Assembly: GCF_026652115.1 (NCBI RefSeq)
Contig: NZ_JAPPSQ010000008.1
Coordinates: 124,001 to 188,000, forward strand
Length of the DNA: 64,000 bases
Direction of reading: 5' to 3'
DNA from: Algoriphagus sp. PAP.12
GTDB taxonomy: Bacteria; Bacteroidota; Bacteroidia; Cytophagales; Cyclobacteriaceae
Shown: in pieces, positions 56,301-63,956 of the stretch
Layout: each line of letters begins with the position of its first letter
Numbering within the stretch: the stretch's first letter is position 1
Translations under genes and position numbers: made by a program
The notes under the pieces: model-generated
The model's database searches: none
Told to the model about the DNA's origin: nothing
What the model saw: only the letters and a program-made list of their open reading frames with translations

Positions 56301-56598
56301 CAGCTGTAAGGGTTACATCAATTACGGATCGATTACCGATTGTCTCTTCGTGAGTCTCAAGACCAACGAAAGAGAAAATCAGTACATCTGAACCCGCCGG
56401 CACGCTAATGGAGTAATTACCATCCAAATCGGTGGTAGTACCCACTGTCGTACCCTTAACGAGGACGGTTGCACCCGGCAAGCCTAGTCCATCTTCGTCG
56501 GAAATTACCGTACCGGTAATTACCCGCTGCTGCGCCGACACCTCATAACTGAGGGTCATGGTGAAAAGCGCAACAACAAAGAGTAAAGCTTTTCTCAT
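53356..56598 (-). CDS. SusC/RagA TonB-dependent transporter
   Basis: This protein has 1080 residues. The signal peptide ends YEVSAQ (about 23). The CarboxypepD-like domain (about 27-105, with GLPGATVLVKGTTVGTTTD) leads directly to the SusC box LSEVVVTAIGIEREKKALGYAVTTV and the Plug. The barrel ends RFGGTVTLAF. Unlike the SusC at 2.3 kb it has no STN domain, and no sigma/anti-sigma genes lie near, so regulation must differ. It leads the operon SusC - SusD_2 - lipoprotein. Confidence 0.95.
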   Translation of the reverse strand: MRKALLFVVALFTMTLSYEVSAQQRVITGTVISDEDGLGLPGATVLVKGTTVGTTTDLDGNYSISVPAGSDVLIFSFVGLETHEETIGNRSVIDVTLTADAAQLSEVVVTAIGIEREKKALGYAVTTVGDEQLENRPEQDVSRVLQGKVPGVNITATNGMSGSGTNMVIRGYSSATQSNQPLFVVDGVPFNTSTNNTEGFTNGGATTSSRFLDIDPNNIESMSVLKGLSATVLYGDQGRNGVILITTKSGASKRKAAEVTINQSVFSNKAASLPTYGYEYGNGFQQAPGFFFSNFGPRLDQGLTVNHPYASSSVAKVREAFPEFWVDGIVGGTPIQYEYKAYEDPSTAFFRTGMVSNTSIQISGGSDRTSFSSSFGYTDDKGFTPGNELKKYNFGLGIRSAINDKLSVNSSFTFAITDLQAPPVNASYGSGPANGVPSVFAHVLYTPRSVDLAGLPFENPVDNSSVYYRGGNDIVNPRWLAKYYKNTSNVNRFFNSTSLIYDFNDNFSVTYRIGLDTYTEKQEKMYNKGAGSGSAAVQSGVYTTTNIVNTIWNQDLIFNWKKEFSDKLGMSVLLGGNSRYDSFIRDGISSQGQLAFGLFRHSNFTSSSSLDAIGSYVLNRTEEQRRMGIYTNITLDYSNYLYFTFSARNDWTSTVEKDNRRILYPGASVSFIPSTAFDWNSSTLNDLKLRLGYGTSAGFPNPYNTRNRLSQNAIAFSRDGSVTQTHSVNNTLGNPNLKPELIQELEFGVEAVMFNNKLRFDLSLFEKNTSDLITSSPIDPATGYTSTNINIGNIRTRGVELQANVTPVSTASGFTWNSTVNWSLYRSVTTELGSGLDEIVVAGFTTLGNFAIPGEPFNVIKGTDFLRDDDGNPIVSSSDGLYLADPELQILGDPNPRWTGSWINTFSWKGFTLNAMLEYRHKGAVFSNTVTATLARGVTKDPVADREMTFIMPGVRQDGTNADGSPNYIKNDIQISASDYFFGGYQGRTDAPNVFDGSMIRLREISLGYELPSTLLAKTPFKRASVALSGTNLWFLALNFPPNMNFDVDVLGTGVGNGLGFDFVTGPSSKRFGGTVTLAF

Positions 56599-57174
56599 AA
56601 GGTATTTAGTTTAGTTGATTCGTAAATAAAATCCCTTTCCTCTTAATTTCAAAATAGGAAATAAGAGCCTGGAAAAATATTAATATTCCAATATTTTATT
56701 TAAAAAGGATAATTTTACAAATGTTTATTCCTTATTTTATTATAAATATTGGTTAAATACCATTTTAAAGACTACACCAACAATTAACGGCGATTATTTT
56801 ATGTGGATGGCTCAAAACAATGATTATTTGGCCCAACCCTCTTCATTAACAATAATTAACAGTTTATTATTTTTTTTCGAGTCAATACAGAATTTTATTC
56901 TGTTTAATATTTCAAAAATTGAATTTTGTAAAAAAATTTTAATCTGACTTTTCAATCTTTTACAAAAAAAAAGTAAAACTAAATCCGTTTAAAAAAATAT
57001 ATTTCTGTCAAAAAAAGCTTTTAAATAAGTTTATTTGGAAAACAAAAAAAATGAAAAATTTTACCTCCATTTTTTTTAAAAAAAATAAAAAGGAGGGGTA
57101 AAATTTATTTATACCAGCCCATTTTTTTACCAATTTTTCAAAAAGAGGTTCAAATTTTTAGGGATTCATCTTTT
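56599..57174. other. Very AT-rich intergenic region upstream of the second susC
   Basis: The 576 bases hold long A and T tracts and no open frame I can defend. On the minus strand the promoter of susC should lie within the first 150 bases before 56598. I found only a spacing variant (TA-T-TTTG near 56650), not a full consensus. The end near 57056-57106 is a terminator-like inverted repeat. The middle part (56750-57000) shows no structure beyond base bias. Confidence 0.6.
57056..57106 (-). terminator. Imperfect inverted repeat, probable terminator of the bshC unit
   Basis: AAATTTTACC-TCC (57056-57068) faces GGA-GGGGTAAAATTT (57092-57106) with an A/T-tract loop. On the minus strand it is followed by a T-rich stretch. 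It lies about 70 bases past the stop of the gene at 57175. Confidence 0.5.
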
Positions 57175-57669
57175 TTAAAAGGAATATCTCAATGTAAAGG
57201 CTGCTTCATCCTCCCATAAATCCGTGAAATCAGCGAAATTATATGCTGGTTTCCAGTATCCGCCAATATAAAAGTTGCTATGGTTGATATTATACTCTAA
57301 TCCGACTATCGCATCTACCCCAAATACATTGTAATCCTGAGTAATCTTGTATTCCCAAGGCGGGATTCCTTTCCCTTTTTTCCACATTCCGTAATGACCA
57401 CCTCCACCGACATACCATTCTAACCCATCAAATTCACGAATATCCCAGTGATGTTCAAAAAGCAAAGCACCAACCCATCCTTTCCATCGATTATAAACCA
57501 GCAAATCCAATGCTCCTGCATCGGTAATAAACTGCTTTACAGTCCCACCTACATTTGTCCCGCCTGTCACACCGATCATGGTATTATAAGCCCCGATCTG
57601 GGCATGACTTTTTTGACTAAAGAAAAATAGGGTGCCAAAAAATAGCACCATTAAAAACACTCTTTTCAT
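57175..57669 (-). CDS. Small outer-membrane beta-barrel-like protein
   Basis: This 164-residue protein has a signal peptide ending KSHAQ (about 24). The mature part alternates polar and hydrophobic residues and is rich in aromatic residues and glycine (VGGGGHYGMWKKG, VFGVDAIVGLEYNINHSNFYIGGYWKP). It ends in FTLRYSF, the terminal-aromatic signature of an outer-membrane barrel. An eight-strand barrel would fit. No specific role is known. It lies 18 bases behind the cyclo-ligase gene, the last of three minus-strand genes. Confidence 0.75.
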   Translation of the reverse strand: MKRVFLMVLFFGTLFFFSQKSHAQIGAYNTMIGVTGGTNVGGTVKQFITDAGALDLLVYNRWKGWVGALLFEHHWDIREFDGLEWYVGGGGHYGMWKKGKGIPPWEYKITQDYNVFGVDAIVGLEYNINHSNFYIGGYWKPAYNFADFTDLWEDEAAFTLRYSF

Positions 57670-57687
57670 CCTTTTCTGTGATTAATT

Positions 57688-58260
57688 CTAAAATGTAAGA
57701 ACTTTTGCCGGAGTAATACAAAAGTCCAATGGGATATCGTGCTCTTCTGAAGGCAAGATTTCTTCAGGCTCAAAAAAACTTAATCCAACCTTTATGGGGT
57801 TATTGGAGAGACCATCAAAAAAACGATCGTAATAACCTCTACCAAAGCCCAACCTCATTCCTTTTTGATCATATGCCAAGAGGGGAACGAAAATCAAATC
57901 CAAAATGGGATTTTGAACTTCTTCAAATTCTACTGGCAACGGAATACCCCATTTATCCAAAACAAATTGAGAATGGGGCTCAAGAGTAATAGTCAACAAA
58001 TCATCACTTGAAATATCAACCATGGAAGTATATGTCTCGAATCCCTTTTTCCAAAGTGACTTTAATAAAGGAATGGTATCAACTTCCATTTGAGCTTTTA
58101 TCGGTAAAAAAATATGGGTTTTCTGGATAGAGCCATTTTCTAAAAGCCAATTGAATGCCCTTTCACAAATTTGGCTTGAAAGCTTTTGAAGCTCTATCTC
58201 TGAAAGCCTCTTCCTTTTTTCTTTGTAAAGCTTCCTCCAGTATGATTTGGAACTACTCAT
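57688..58260 (-). CDS. 5-formyltetrahydrofolate cyclo-ligase
   Basis: This 190-residue protein has the N-terminal KSYWRKLYKEKRKRLS and the conserved substrate/ATP block MRLGFGRGYYDRF (about 131-143). The enzyme converts 5-formyl-THF to 5,10-methenyl-THF with ATP, recycling folate in the cytoplasm. Its start overlaps the end of bshC by four bases, so translation is coupled. Confidence 0.93.
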   Translation of the reverse strand: MSSSKSYWRKLYKEKRKRLSEIELQKLSSQICERAFNWLLENGSIQKTHIFLPIKAQMEVDTIPLLKSLWKKGFETYTSMVDISSDDLLTITLEPHSQFVLDKWGIPLPVEFEEVQNPILDLIFVPLLAYDQKGMRLGFGRGYYDRFFDGLSNNPIKVGLSFFEPEEILPSEEHDIPLDFCITPAKVLTF

Positions 58261-59816
58261 ACTTCCAAAACCATCATTCTGAAATCCAATGGATCAAATA
58301 ATGGATATAGATTCATAACAAATTCCGGATCCCCCAAGTAAAATTGCATCATATTAACAACTCGCTCCTGGGGACTTCCTCCTGGCTTGATCATTTCATC
58401 AATTGCATCCACTCTTTCCAAAGTAATATGCTGGCGTCTTTCCTCAGCTTTCCTGAGTTTTTTACTCATTTGGTCCAAAATCTTCAAAGACCTTACTTTT
58501 GCAGCCTCAAAGGATGCACCCAAACTCTTTTCTAATTCTGCAGAGGACTTTCCCCTCTCTTCAAAAAGCTTAGAAACTACTTCTCTTTCAGCACTCAATT
58601 CAATATCCTCCAAAGCATGAGAAGCAACATAGTCCTTTTTCCATGCATTAAAATCCTGAAACAGATCTTTAGGAAACCATCCCAATTGTTCCATTTTTTG
58701 TTGAGTCAATGAATTAATGACCAAAGCAAAGTTCCTTGGAAGTAATACTGGAAAAGGAACATCGAATAAATCAAATACTCCTTTCAATTGCAGCCAATAA
58801 ACAACTTCCGCCGGACCACCCAGATAAGCAAGGTTTGGAAGAATCATTTCCTGATACAAAGGTCGAAGCACTACATTCGGGCTAAATTTCTCAGGTGATT
58901 CTTCGATTAAAGATTCAAGTTCATCTTTAGAAAATTTCAATTTGGTATTTAATACCACATACTCTTCGCCTTGTTGCTCAATTCTTTCTCTAATTCCTTT
59001 ATCCAAAAAGAACAAATTGATCTCACGAGGAAAAATCTGCCCACTATAACCTAAAGACTCTAAAGACTCTGTTTTCAAAGTGGCTTCTTTATAAGGAGTA
59101 TGGTCAAAAAGATCTGCCTTCATCACTTCTTTGAACAAGGCCTTCAATGAAGTATCATGTCCATCCACAATCAGTAATCCCTTTTCACCAAACAACTCGT
59201 GAACATACTTTCTTGCAGCTTCTTTTAAGGTTGTGCTTGAACCATATGCATTTTTGAAAACTTCAGCAGCAAAAGGTACCGATTTTAAAAACTCTTTAAA
59301 ATCTTTGCCTAGCTCAAAGTCTCCTACAGCTCCTGTTTGATCGGATTTCCATTGGTATTTCTTTCCATCCAGCTTGAAATAATTGATTTCATCAAAATCA
59401 TGATCCTCTGTCGCCATCCAATAAACCGGAACAAAGTGATAATCCGGATAAGCCTCCTTAAGCTCCTCTGCCAACCTAATAGTCGACACGATTTTATAAA
59501 TGAAATAAAGGGGGCCGGTAAAAAGGTTCAGCTGATGTCCTGTAGTGACTGTAAATGTTTTAGAATCTTCTAAAGCTTCTATTTGAGAGCTCTCGATTTC
59601 AAAAAGTTCTATTCCATGATATTGTTCTTTTAAGCTTTGACAGAGAATTTTTCTCTTCTCCTGGGTAAATCCCTTTTCATCAATTGCCCTCTGAAAACTT
59701 TCAATCTTTGGTAAATGTCTATAATAAGGTCTCAGTTCGGCATTCCCTTCGATATAGTCTAAAAAAAATGAAGAAAACTGATTGGTTTCTTTAAGATCTA
59801 TACTGTGTTTTTTCAT
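58257..59816 (-). CDS. bshC: Bacillithiol biosynthesis cysteine-adding enzyme BshC
   Basis: This 519-residue protein shows the BshC pattern: a Rossmann-like core with TVTTGHQLNLFTGPLYFIYKI, VYWMATEDHDFDEINYF, PNVVLRPLYQEMILPNLAYLGGPAEVVYWLQL, and a C-terminal coiled coil (about 400-470). BshC adds cysteine to glucosaminyl-malate in the last step of bacillithiol synthesis. bshA and bshB are not in the window. Its presence indicates that the organism uses bacillithiol rather than glutathione. Confidence 0.95.
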   Translation of the reverse strand: MKKHSIDLKETNQFSSFFLDYIEGNAELRPYYRHLPKIESFQRAIDEKGFTQEKRKILCQSLKEQYHGIELFEIESSQIEALEDSKTFTVTTGHQLNLFTGPLYFIYKIVSTIRLAEELKEAYPDYHFVPVYWMATEDHDFDEINYFKLDGKKYQWKSDQTGAVGDFELGKDFKEFLKSVPFAAEVFKNAYGSSTTLKEAARKYVHELFGEKGLLIVDGHDTSLKALFKEVMKADLFDHTPYKEATLKTESLESLGYSGQIFPREINLFFLDKGIRERIEQQGEEYVVLNTKLKFSKDELESLIEESPEKFSPNVVLRPLYQEMILPNLAYLGGPAEVVYWLQLKGVFDLFDVPFPVLLPRNFALVINSLTQQKMEQLGWFPKDLFQDFNAWKKDYVASHALEDIELSAEREVVSKLFEERGKSSAELEKSLGASFEAAKVRSLKILDQMSKKLRKAEERRQHITLERVDAIDEMIKPGGSPQERVVNMMQFYLGDPEFVMNLYPLFDPLDFRMMVLEV

Positions 59817-60014
59817 GGGTGAAGAGAATGATTATTTCGTATGCAAACTGGAAGAGCCTATCCAAAGTTCTATTTTTTCATTAAAAATCTCCTATTCTTA
59901 TTTCAAAGGATCATAGTTTCTTTGAAAGTTTTATGGAAATGGAACAATTCATGGCAATTTAGCTTTTCCTAGAAAATATCTGATTGTTCAAAAAAGATTA
60001 GCTTTGCAGCCTTT

Positions 60015-61253
60015 ATGATGCTACCGTATAATCGTTTTTTTCTTGACAATGGACTAGAAGTGATCGTCCATGAAGACCATAGCAGCAAAATGGCTGTGTT
60101 CAACTTATTATATAAGGTGGGCTCAAGAAATGAAATCCCAGGTAAAACAGGATTAGCACACTTTTTCGAACATTTGATGTTTGGAAGCTCTGCCAATGTC
60201 CCTATTATTGATAGAGAACTGGAAAGAGTCGGAGGAAATTGCAATGCCTTTACCTCTCCAGATATCACCAATTACTACATGAATTTACCTGCGGCGAATC
60301 TTGAAACAGCTTTTTGGCTGGAATCAGACCGCATGCTGCAGCTATCTTTGAATGATAAAACCATCGAGACGCAACGCAAGGTTGTGCTTGAAGAGTACAA
60401 ACAGAGATACCTGAACCAACCTTATGGAGAGGTCTGGCATCATTTAAGAGAATTGGCTTATGAAGTCCATCCTTACAGATGGCCAACCATCGGGCAAAGT
60501 CCAGAGGATATCGTCGGATATACCAAAGATGATGTCTGGAGTTTTTACAAAAAACACTATGCACCCAACAATGCCATCCTAGTAGTGGGTGGAGCGGTCA
60601 CCAAAGATCAGGTAGCAAAACTTGCAGAAAAGTGGTTTGGCCCAATCCCATCTTTTGAATTAGATGCCCATTTGATTCCACTTGAAAGCGAACAAGACGA
60701 AAAACGAATCAAAGAGGTAGAATATCCTGTTCCTACTGACGCGCTTTACAAAGCTTTCAAAATGCCTGCAAAAGGCGTAGAGGGTTTCCTGGAAGCGGAT
60801 TTAATTAGCGACTTGTTGGGATTTGGCAAATCTTCCATCTTGGAACAAAGGCTGGTCAAAAACGGGAAACTATTCGCCTCTGCCGGAGCCTATATCTTAG
60901 GGTCAATTGATCCAGGCTTACTGATTTTCTCAGGAAAAATGGAAAAAGGAGTCTCTGCTAAAGAAGCTGAAAAAGCACTCGATGAAGTGATCTATGATTT
61001 TCTTCAGCAGGAAGTTTCAGAAGAGAACTTCCAGAAAATAAAAAACCAAGGTAGAGCGATGAAAACTTACGAGTCTATTCAGCTCATCAATCGGGTCATG
61101 AATTTGGCATTTTATGCTAATTTGGGGCATCCAGACCTTTACTGGGAGGAATACGAAAAGAAATCTAACATAGGACCTGATCAATTGATGTCCTGGTCCA
61201 AAAAACTTTTAAACGAGAAGCAAGCTTCCGTTTTATATTATCAAAGCAAATAA
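60015..61253 (+). CDS. M16-family zinc peptidase, single half (pitrilysin-like)
   Basis: This 412-residue protein has the inverted zinc motif H49-F-F-E52-H53 and a downstream glutamate (E126/E127, VVLEEYKQ). About 410 residues is one half of a pitrilysin clamp; M16B members dimerise. There is no signal peptide, so the protein is likely cytoplasmic. TAGCTTTG (59999-60006) is an exact -7 element just before the ATG, but without a -33 partner. ispF follows after one base. Confidence 0.92.
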   Translation: MMLPYNRFFLDNGLEVIVHEDHSSKMAVFNLLYKVGSRNEIPGKTGLAHFFEHLMFGSSANVPIIDRELERVGGNCNAFTSPDITNYYMNLPAANLETAFWLESDRMLQLSLNDKTIETQRKVVLEEYKQRYLNQPYGEVWHHLRELAYEVHPYRWPTIGQSPEDIVGYTKDDVWSFYKKHYAPNNAILVVGGAVTKDQVAKLAEKWFGPIPSFELDAHLIPLESEQDEKRIKEVEYPVPTDALYKAFKMPAKGVEGFLEADLISDLLGFGKSSILEQRLVKNGKLFASAGAYILGSIDPGLLIFSGKMEKGVSAKEAEKALDEVIYDFLQQEVSEENFQKIKNQGRAMKTYESIQLINRVMNLAFYANLGHPDLYWEEYEKKSNIGPDQLMSWSKKLLNEKQASVLYYQSK

Positions 61254-61254
61254 G

Positions 61255-61737
61255 ATGAATGCATTTCGAGTAGGATTTGGCTACGATGTACACCAGCTAA
61301 AAGAAGGATATGATTTTTGGCTGGGAGGGATCAAATTAGAACATGAAAAAGGTGCGGTGGGACATTCTGATGCAGATGTTTTGATCCATGTGATTTGCGA
61401 TGCTCTTCTTGGCGCTGCAAATATGCGTGATATCGGATTTCATTTCTCTGACAAAGATCCGAAATACAAAGGAATTGACAGTAAAATCCTTCTTGCAGAT
61501 GTTATGAAACTAATTCGTGAAGCTGGCTATGAAATAGGAAACATTGACACAACTATTTGCCTTCAGCAACCTAAAGTAAATCCTCATATTCCAGCTATGA
61601 AAACTTGCTTAGAAGAAGTCATGAATATTCCTGAATCTTCTATTTCCATCAAAGCCACAACGACTGAATGGCTAGGGTTTGTAGGCCGTGAAGAAGGAGT
61701 TTCAGCATATTGTGTCGCTTTAATCTACCAGGTATGA
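61255..61737 (+). CDS. ispF: 2-C-methyl-D-erythritol 2,4-cyclodiphosphate synthase
   Basis: This 160-residue protein is full length. Metal ligands are D11 and H13 (GYDVHQL) and H45 (DVLIHVICDALLGA). The closing block TTTEWLGFVGREEG is complete. The enzyme forms the cyclic diphosphate in the non-mevalonate isoprenoid pathway. Its stop overlaps the mnmD start (ATGA at 61734-61737). Confidence 0.97.
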   Translation: MNAFRVGFGYDVHQLKEGYDFWLGGIKLEHEKGAVGHSDADVLIHVICDALLGAANMRDIGFHFSDKDPKYKGIDSKILLADVMKLIREAGYEIGNIDTTICLQQPKVNPHIPAMKTCLEEVMNIPESSISIKATTTEWLGFVGREEGVSAYCVALIYQV

Positions 61738-62417
61738 GTGAAAAGGTAAAAATCATCACGACAGAGGATGGCTCTCATTCTTTGTATCATGAGGACTTAA
61801 AAGAGACGTACCATAGTTTTCACGGAGCTTACAGAGAATCTCTGCATGTGTTTATGCTTTATGGCTTGGATACCTGGCTGGCAGAAAACCCGCAGAAATA
61901 CCCAATCCGGATTTTTGAAGTAGGATTTGGGACAGGACTAAATGCCTGGCTCACTTTGGTTTGGGCGGAACAGAATCAGATTCCTGTTTTGTATCACTCC
62001 ATAGAGCCCTTTCCACTAAGTGAGGAAATATATTCCCAGCTGAACTACATCGACCAAAACGATGGAATTTGGCACTACCACAAATATTTTGAGGCATTGC
62101 ACAAATTTACATGGAATGAAGGTGGGCCTGTTTCAGAATATTTCAATTTCAAAAAGGATCAAACTACCCTTCAAGACGCTCAACTTTATCCAAGCGATGT
62201 GGTGTTTTTTGATGCCTTTGCTCCAAGTAAACAGCCAGAATTATGGGAATTTAGCCAATTGGAGAAGGTTTCTAAATCCATGAAGCAAGGGGGACTCTTC
62301 ACTACTTACTCGGCATCTGGACAACTGAAAAGAGATCTTAAAGCTTTAGGACTAGAAGTCGTCAATCCTCCTGGACCTCCGGGCAAAAAGGAGATGACAC
62401 AGGCATGGAAGAAATAA
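61734..62417 (+). CDS. mnmD: tRNA (5-methylaminomethyl-2-thiouridine34) methyltransferase, stand-alone MnmD
   Basis: This protein has 227 residues from the ATG at 61734, which overlaps the ispF stop; an earlier in-frame start would extend far into ispF. The SAM fold is marked by IFEVGFGTGLNAWLTL, and the MnmD core by VVFFDAFAPSKQPELWE and GGLFTTYSASGQLKRDLKALG. It finishes the wobble modification mnm5s2U. The MnmC oxidase half is absent, as in many Bacteroidota. Confidence 0.92.
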   Translation: MSEKVKIITTEDGSHSLYHEDLKETYHSFHGAYRESLHVFMLYGLDTWLAENPQKYPIRIFEVGFGTGLNAWLTLVWAEQNQIPVLYHSIEPFPLSEEIYSQLNYIDQNDGIWHYHKYFEALHKFTWNEGGPVSEYFNFKKDQTTLQDAQLYPSDVVFFDAFAPSKQPELWEFSQLEKVSKSMKQGGLFTTYSASGQLKRDLKALGLEVVNPPGPPGKKEMTQAWKK

Positions 62418-62433
62418 ATCAATGAGTTGGAAT

Positions 62434-62467
62434 GAGGTTTGGAAAATTGAGTACACAACCAAACCTC
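62434..62467 (+). promoter_or_regulatory. Hairpin just before the first coiled-coil membrane gene
   Basis: GAGGTTTGG (62434-62442) is perfectly complementary to CCAAACCTC (62459-62467), with a 16-base loop, and ends eight bases before the ATG at 62475. No T-run follows on either strand, so it is unlikely to terminate. It could affect translation start or mRNA processing. Confidence 0.4.
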
Positions 62468-62474
62468 TAAACCA

Positions 62475-62975
62475 ATGAAATCTGCACTATTCTTTTGGAT
62501 GCTTTTTCTTCCTCTTACCATCAATGCTAGCAATGCATTGGATCAACTTTTTGAAAAAAGAAGCCAGCTTTATTATGAGCTAAAAAATAACTCTCAGGCA
62601 GAAGTCTTTGGGATTTCACTTTCCAGCAATGAAGACGCCCGATTGTTGAGGAAAATTATGGAGATAGACAATGCTATTATCCAGAAACTCCAATTGGAAC
62701 AAAACATCGAAGAATCAAAAGAATTCACAACAGCAGAAAAATACAAGGCTATTGCATTCTCTCAGGAAAAAGACATTCAGTCTCTTAAATCTGCTCTCGC
62801 TAGAAAATCTCACGAATTCAACCAGGCAGGATTTGAAATCAGAAAATTCAGGCATGGAACTTGGATATTCTTCCTAGGAACGCTACTATTCTGTAGCCTT
62901 TACCTAAAAGACAAAATCAAATTCAATTTCTTGAAAGGTAAAATCCTCTCCTTTATTCCATTTGAATCTCAATAG
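62475..62975 (+). CDS. Exported coiled-coil protein with C-terminal membrane anchor (first of a tandem pair)
   Basis: This 166-residue protein has a signal peptide (ending INASNA, about 18), a periplasmic helical part rich in E, K and Q (about 20-130), and one membrane segment (about 132-150) followed by a basic tail. It resembles the next gene product in order and spacing of features: L..LFEKR..L, then ID.AI.QKL.LE..IEE, then YKAI..SQEKDIQSLKSA. I know no family. The two genes are three bases apart. Confidence 0.75.
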   Translation: MKSALFFWMLFLPLTINASNALDQLFEKRSQLYYELKNNSQAEVFGISLSSNEDARLLRKIMEIDNAIIQKLQLEQNIEESKEFTTAEKYKAIAFSQEKDIQSLKSALARKSHEFNQAGFEIRKFRHGTWIFFLGTLLFCSLYLKDKIKFNFLKGKILSFIPFESQ

Positions 62976-62978
62976 AAA

Positions 62979-63446
62979 ATGAAATCGCTTCTCCTTTTTT
63001 TATTCCTGCTTTCACCTCTTCAAGATGACAATGCCAGCGCTAAACTTGAGCGCCTTGTAGAGGAAAGACAATCCCTTCACGCTCAATGGCAAGCATCTGA
63101 ATCCAAGAAATCTGGAATTTTCGGGAACCGTACCAAAAAGGACATGAAGGAAACCAACGATTGGCTAGAAAGAATTATCAGTAAGGACAATCAAATAGTG
63201 GAGGAACTGAAGTTGAGCGGAAAGATTGAAACCGCAGTAATTGGGCAAGAAAAAGACGATTACAAAACCATCACCTTAAGCCTTGAGCAAGACGTTCAGG
63301 CCCTCAAAAGAGCAATAGGGGAACGAGATAAAACCATAGAGGAAATGCTTTCCAACCGGAGAACATTCGAATGGACTACCCTCATATTTTTCCTGACAAC
63401 TTTGGGACTGGGATATTGGATTTACAGAAGCAAAAAAGGAGCTTAA
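62979..63446 (+). CDS. Exported coiled-coil protein with C-terminal membrane anchor (second of a tandem pair)
   Basis: This 155-residue protein has a signal peptide (about 1-15), a helical periplasmic part with LERLVEERQSLHAQW, a GIFGNRTKKD insertion, SKDNQIVEELKLSGKIE and YKTITLSLEQDVQALKRAI, a membrane segment (about 130-148) and a basic end YRSKKGA. The shared motifs with its neighbour indicate an old duplication. Its stop shares TTAA with the convergent lipoprotein gene. Function unknown. Confidence 0.75.
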   Translation: MKSLLLFLFLLSPLQDDNASAKLERLVEERQSLHAQWQASESKKSGIFGNRTKKDMKETNDWLERIISKDNQIVEELKLSGKIETAVIGQEKDDYKTITLSLEQDVQALKRAIGERDKTIEEMLSNRRTFEWTTLIFFLTTLGLGYWIYRSKKGA

Positions 63447-63955
63447 TTCGACCTTTTGTATTTTTTCAAAACAGGGCAATTTCCGTCATAAGACGGGCAA
63501 GAAAATGATAAATTAAGTTCCAGCTGATTTTCTGATAAACTCCATTCTGCATAGCTATCCCCAAAAGAAAAATCTATTAGAAACTCCCTTAGATCCTCAA
63601 AAGGAGCGTAGAGAGGTCCTATATCGGGGTGCGGAAACATATAAACTTCAAAACCGTCTATAAATTGGTAATCGATAATTTCATTTTCCAAGCGGTAATC
63701 GAAATTATAAATAAACCGATAACCTAAATCAGACCCAAATTCGGATTCTCTAAACGTCTGCCGCAACTGGTAAGTGCTATCTGTTAAAAAATCTAAGGTC
63801 TCAACTGACCAAAGCCCCAAAGAATCGACATAGGCTCGGCTTTCCCACTCTCCAATCAATGGACCAAGTGGTTCTTCATCCTGATCTGAATTGCAAGAAA
63901 AAATCAAAGGAGCGCTCAAGAGCACTATTCCTAAAATCAATAGTAGCTTTTTCAT
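63443..63955 (-). CDS. Lipoprotein, possibly lipocalin-like, function unknown
   Basis: This 170-residue protein has a lipobox (PLIFSCNS, Cys 21). An acidic linker is followed by GEWESRAYVDSLG, ETLDFLTDSTYQLRQTF and further beta-strand-like segments. That pattern resembles small lipocalin-like Bacteroidota lipoproteins. Two cysteines near the end (SCPSYDGNCP) may form a disulphide. One base separates its start codon from the stop of a partial frame at the window edge, suggesting an operon. Confidence 0.7.
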   Translation of the reverse strand: MKKLLLILGIVLLSAPLIFSCNSDQDEEPLGPLIGEWESRAYVDSLGLWSVETLDFLTDSTYQLRQTFRESEFGSDLGYRFIYNFDYRLENEIIDYQFIDGFEVYMFPHPDIGPLYAPFEDLREFLIDFSFGDSYAEWSLSENQLELNLSFSCPSYDGNCPVLKKYKRSN

Positions 63956-63956
63956 C

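Noticed and set aside
60015-61253. M16 peptidase as a truncated two-domain pitrilysin
   Set aside because: About 410 residues is the normal size of M16B half-clamps, and both ends look complete.
62434-62467. Terminator between mnmD and the coiled-coil genes
   Set aside because: The stem is good, but no T-run follows in either direction.
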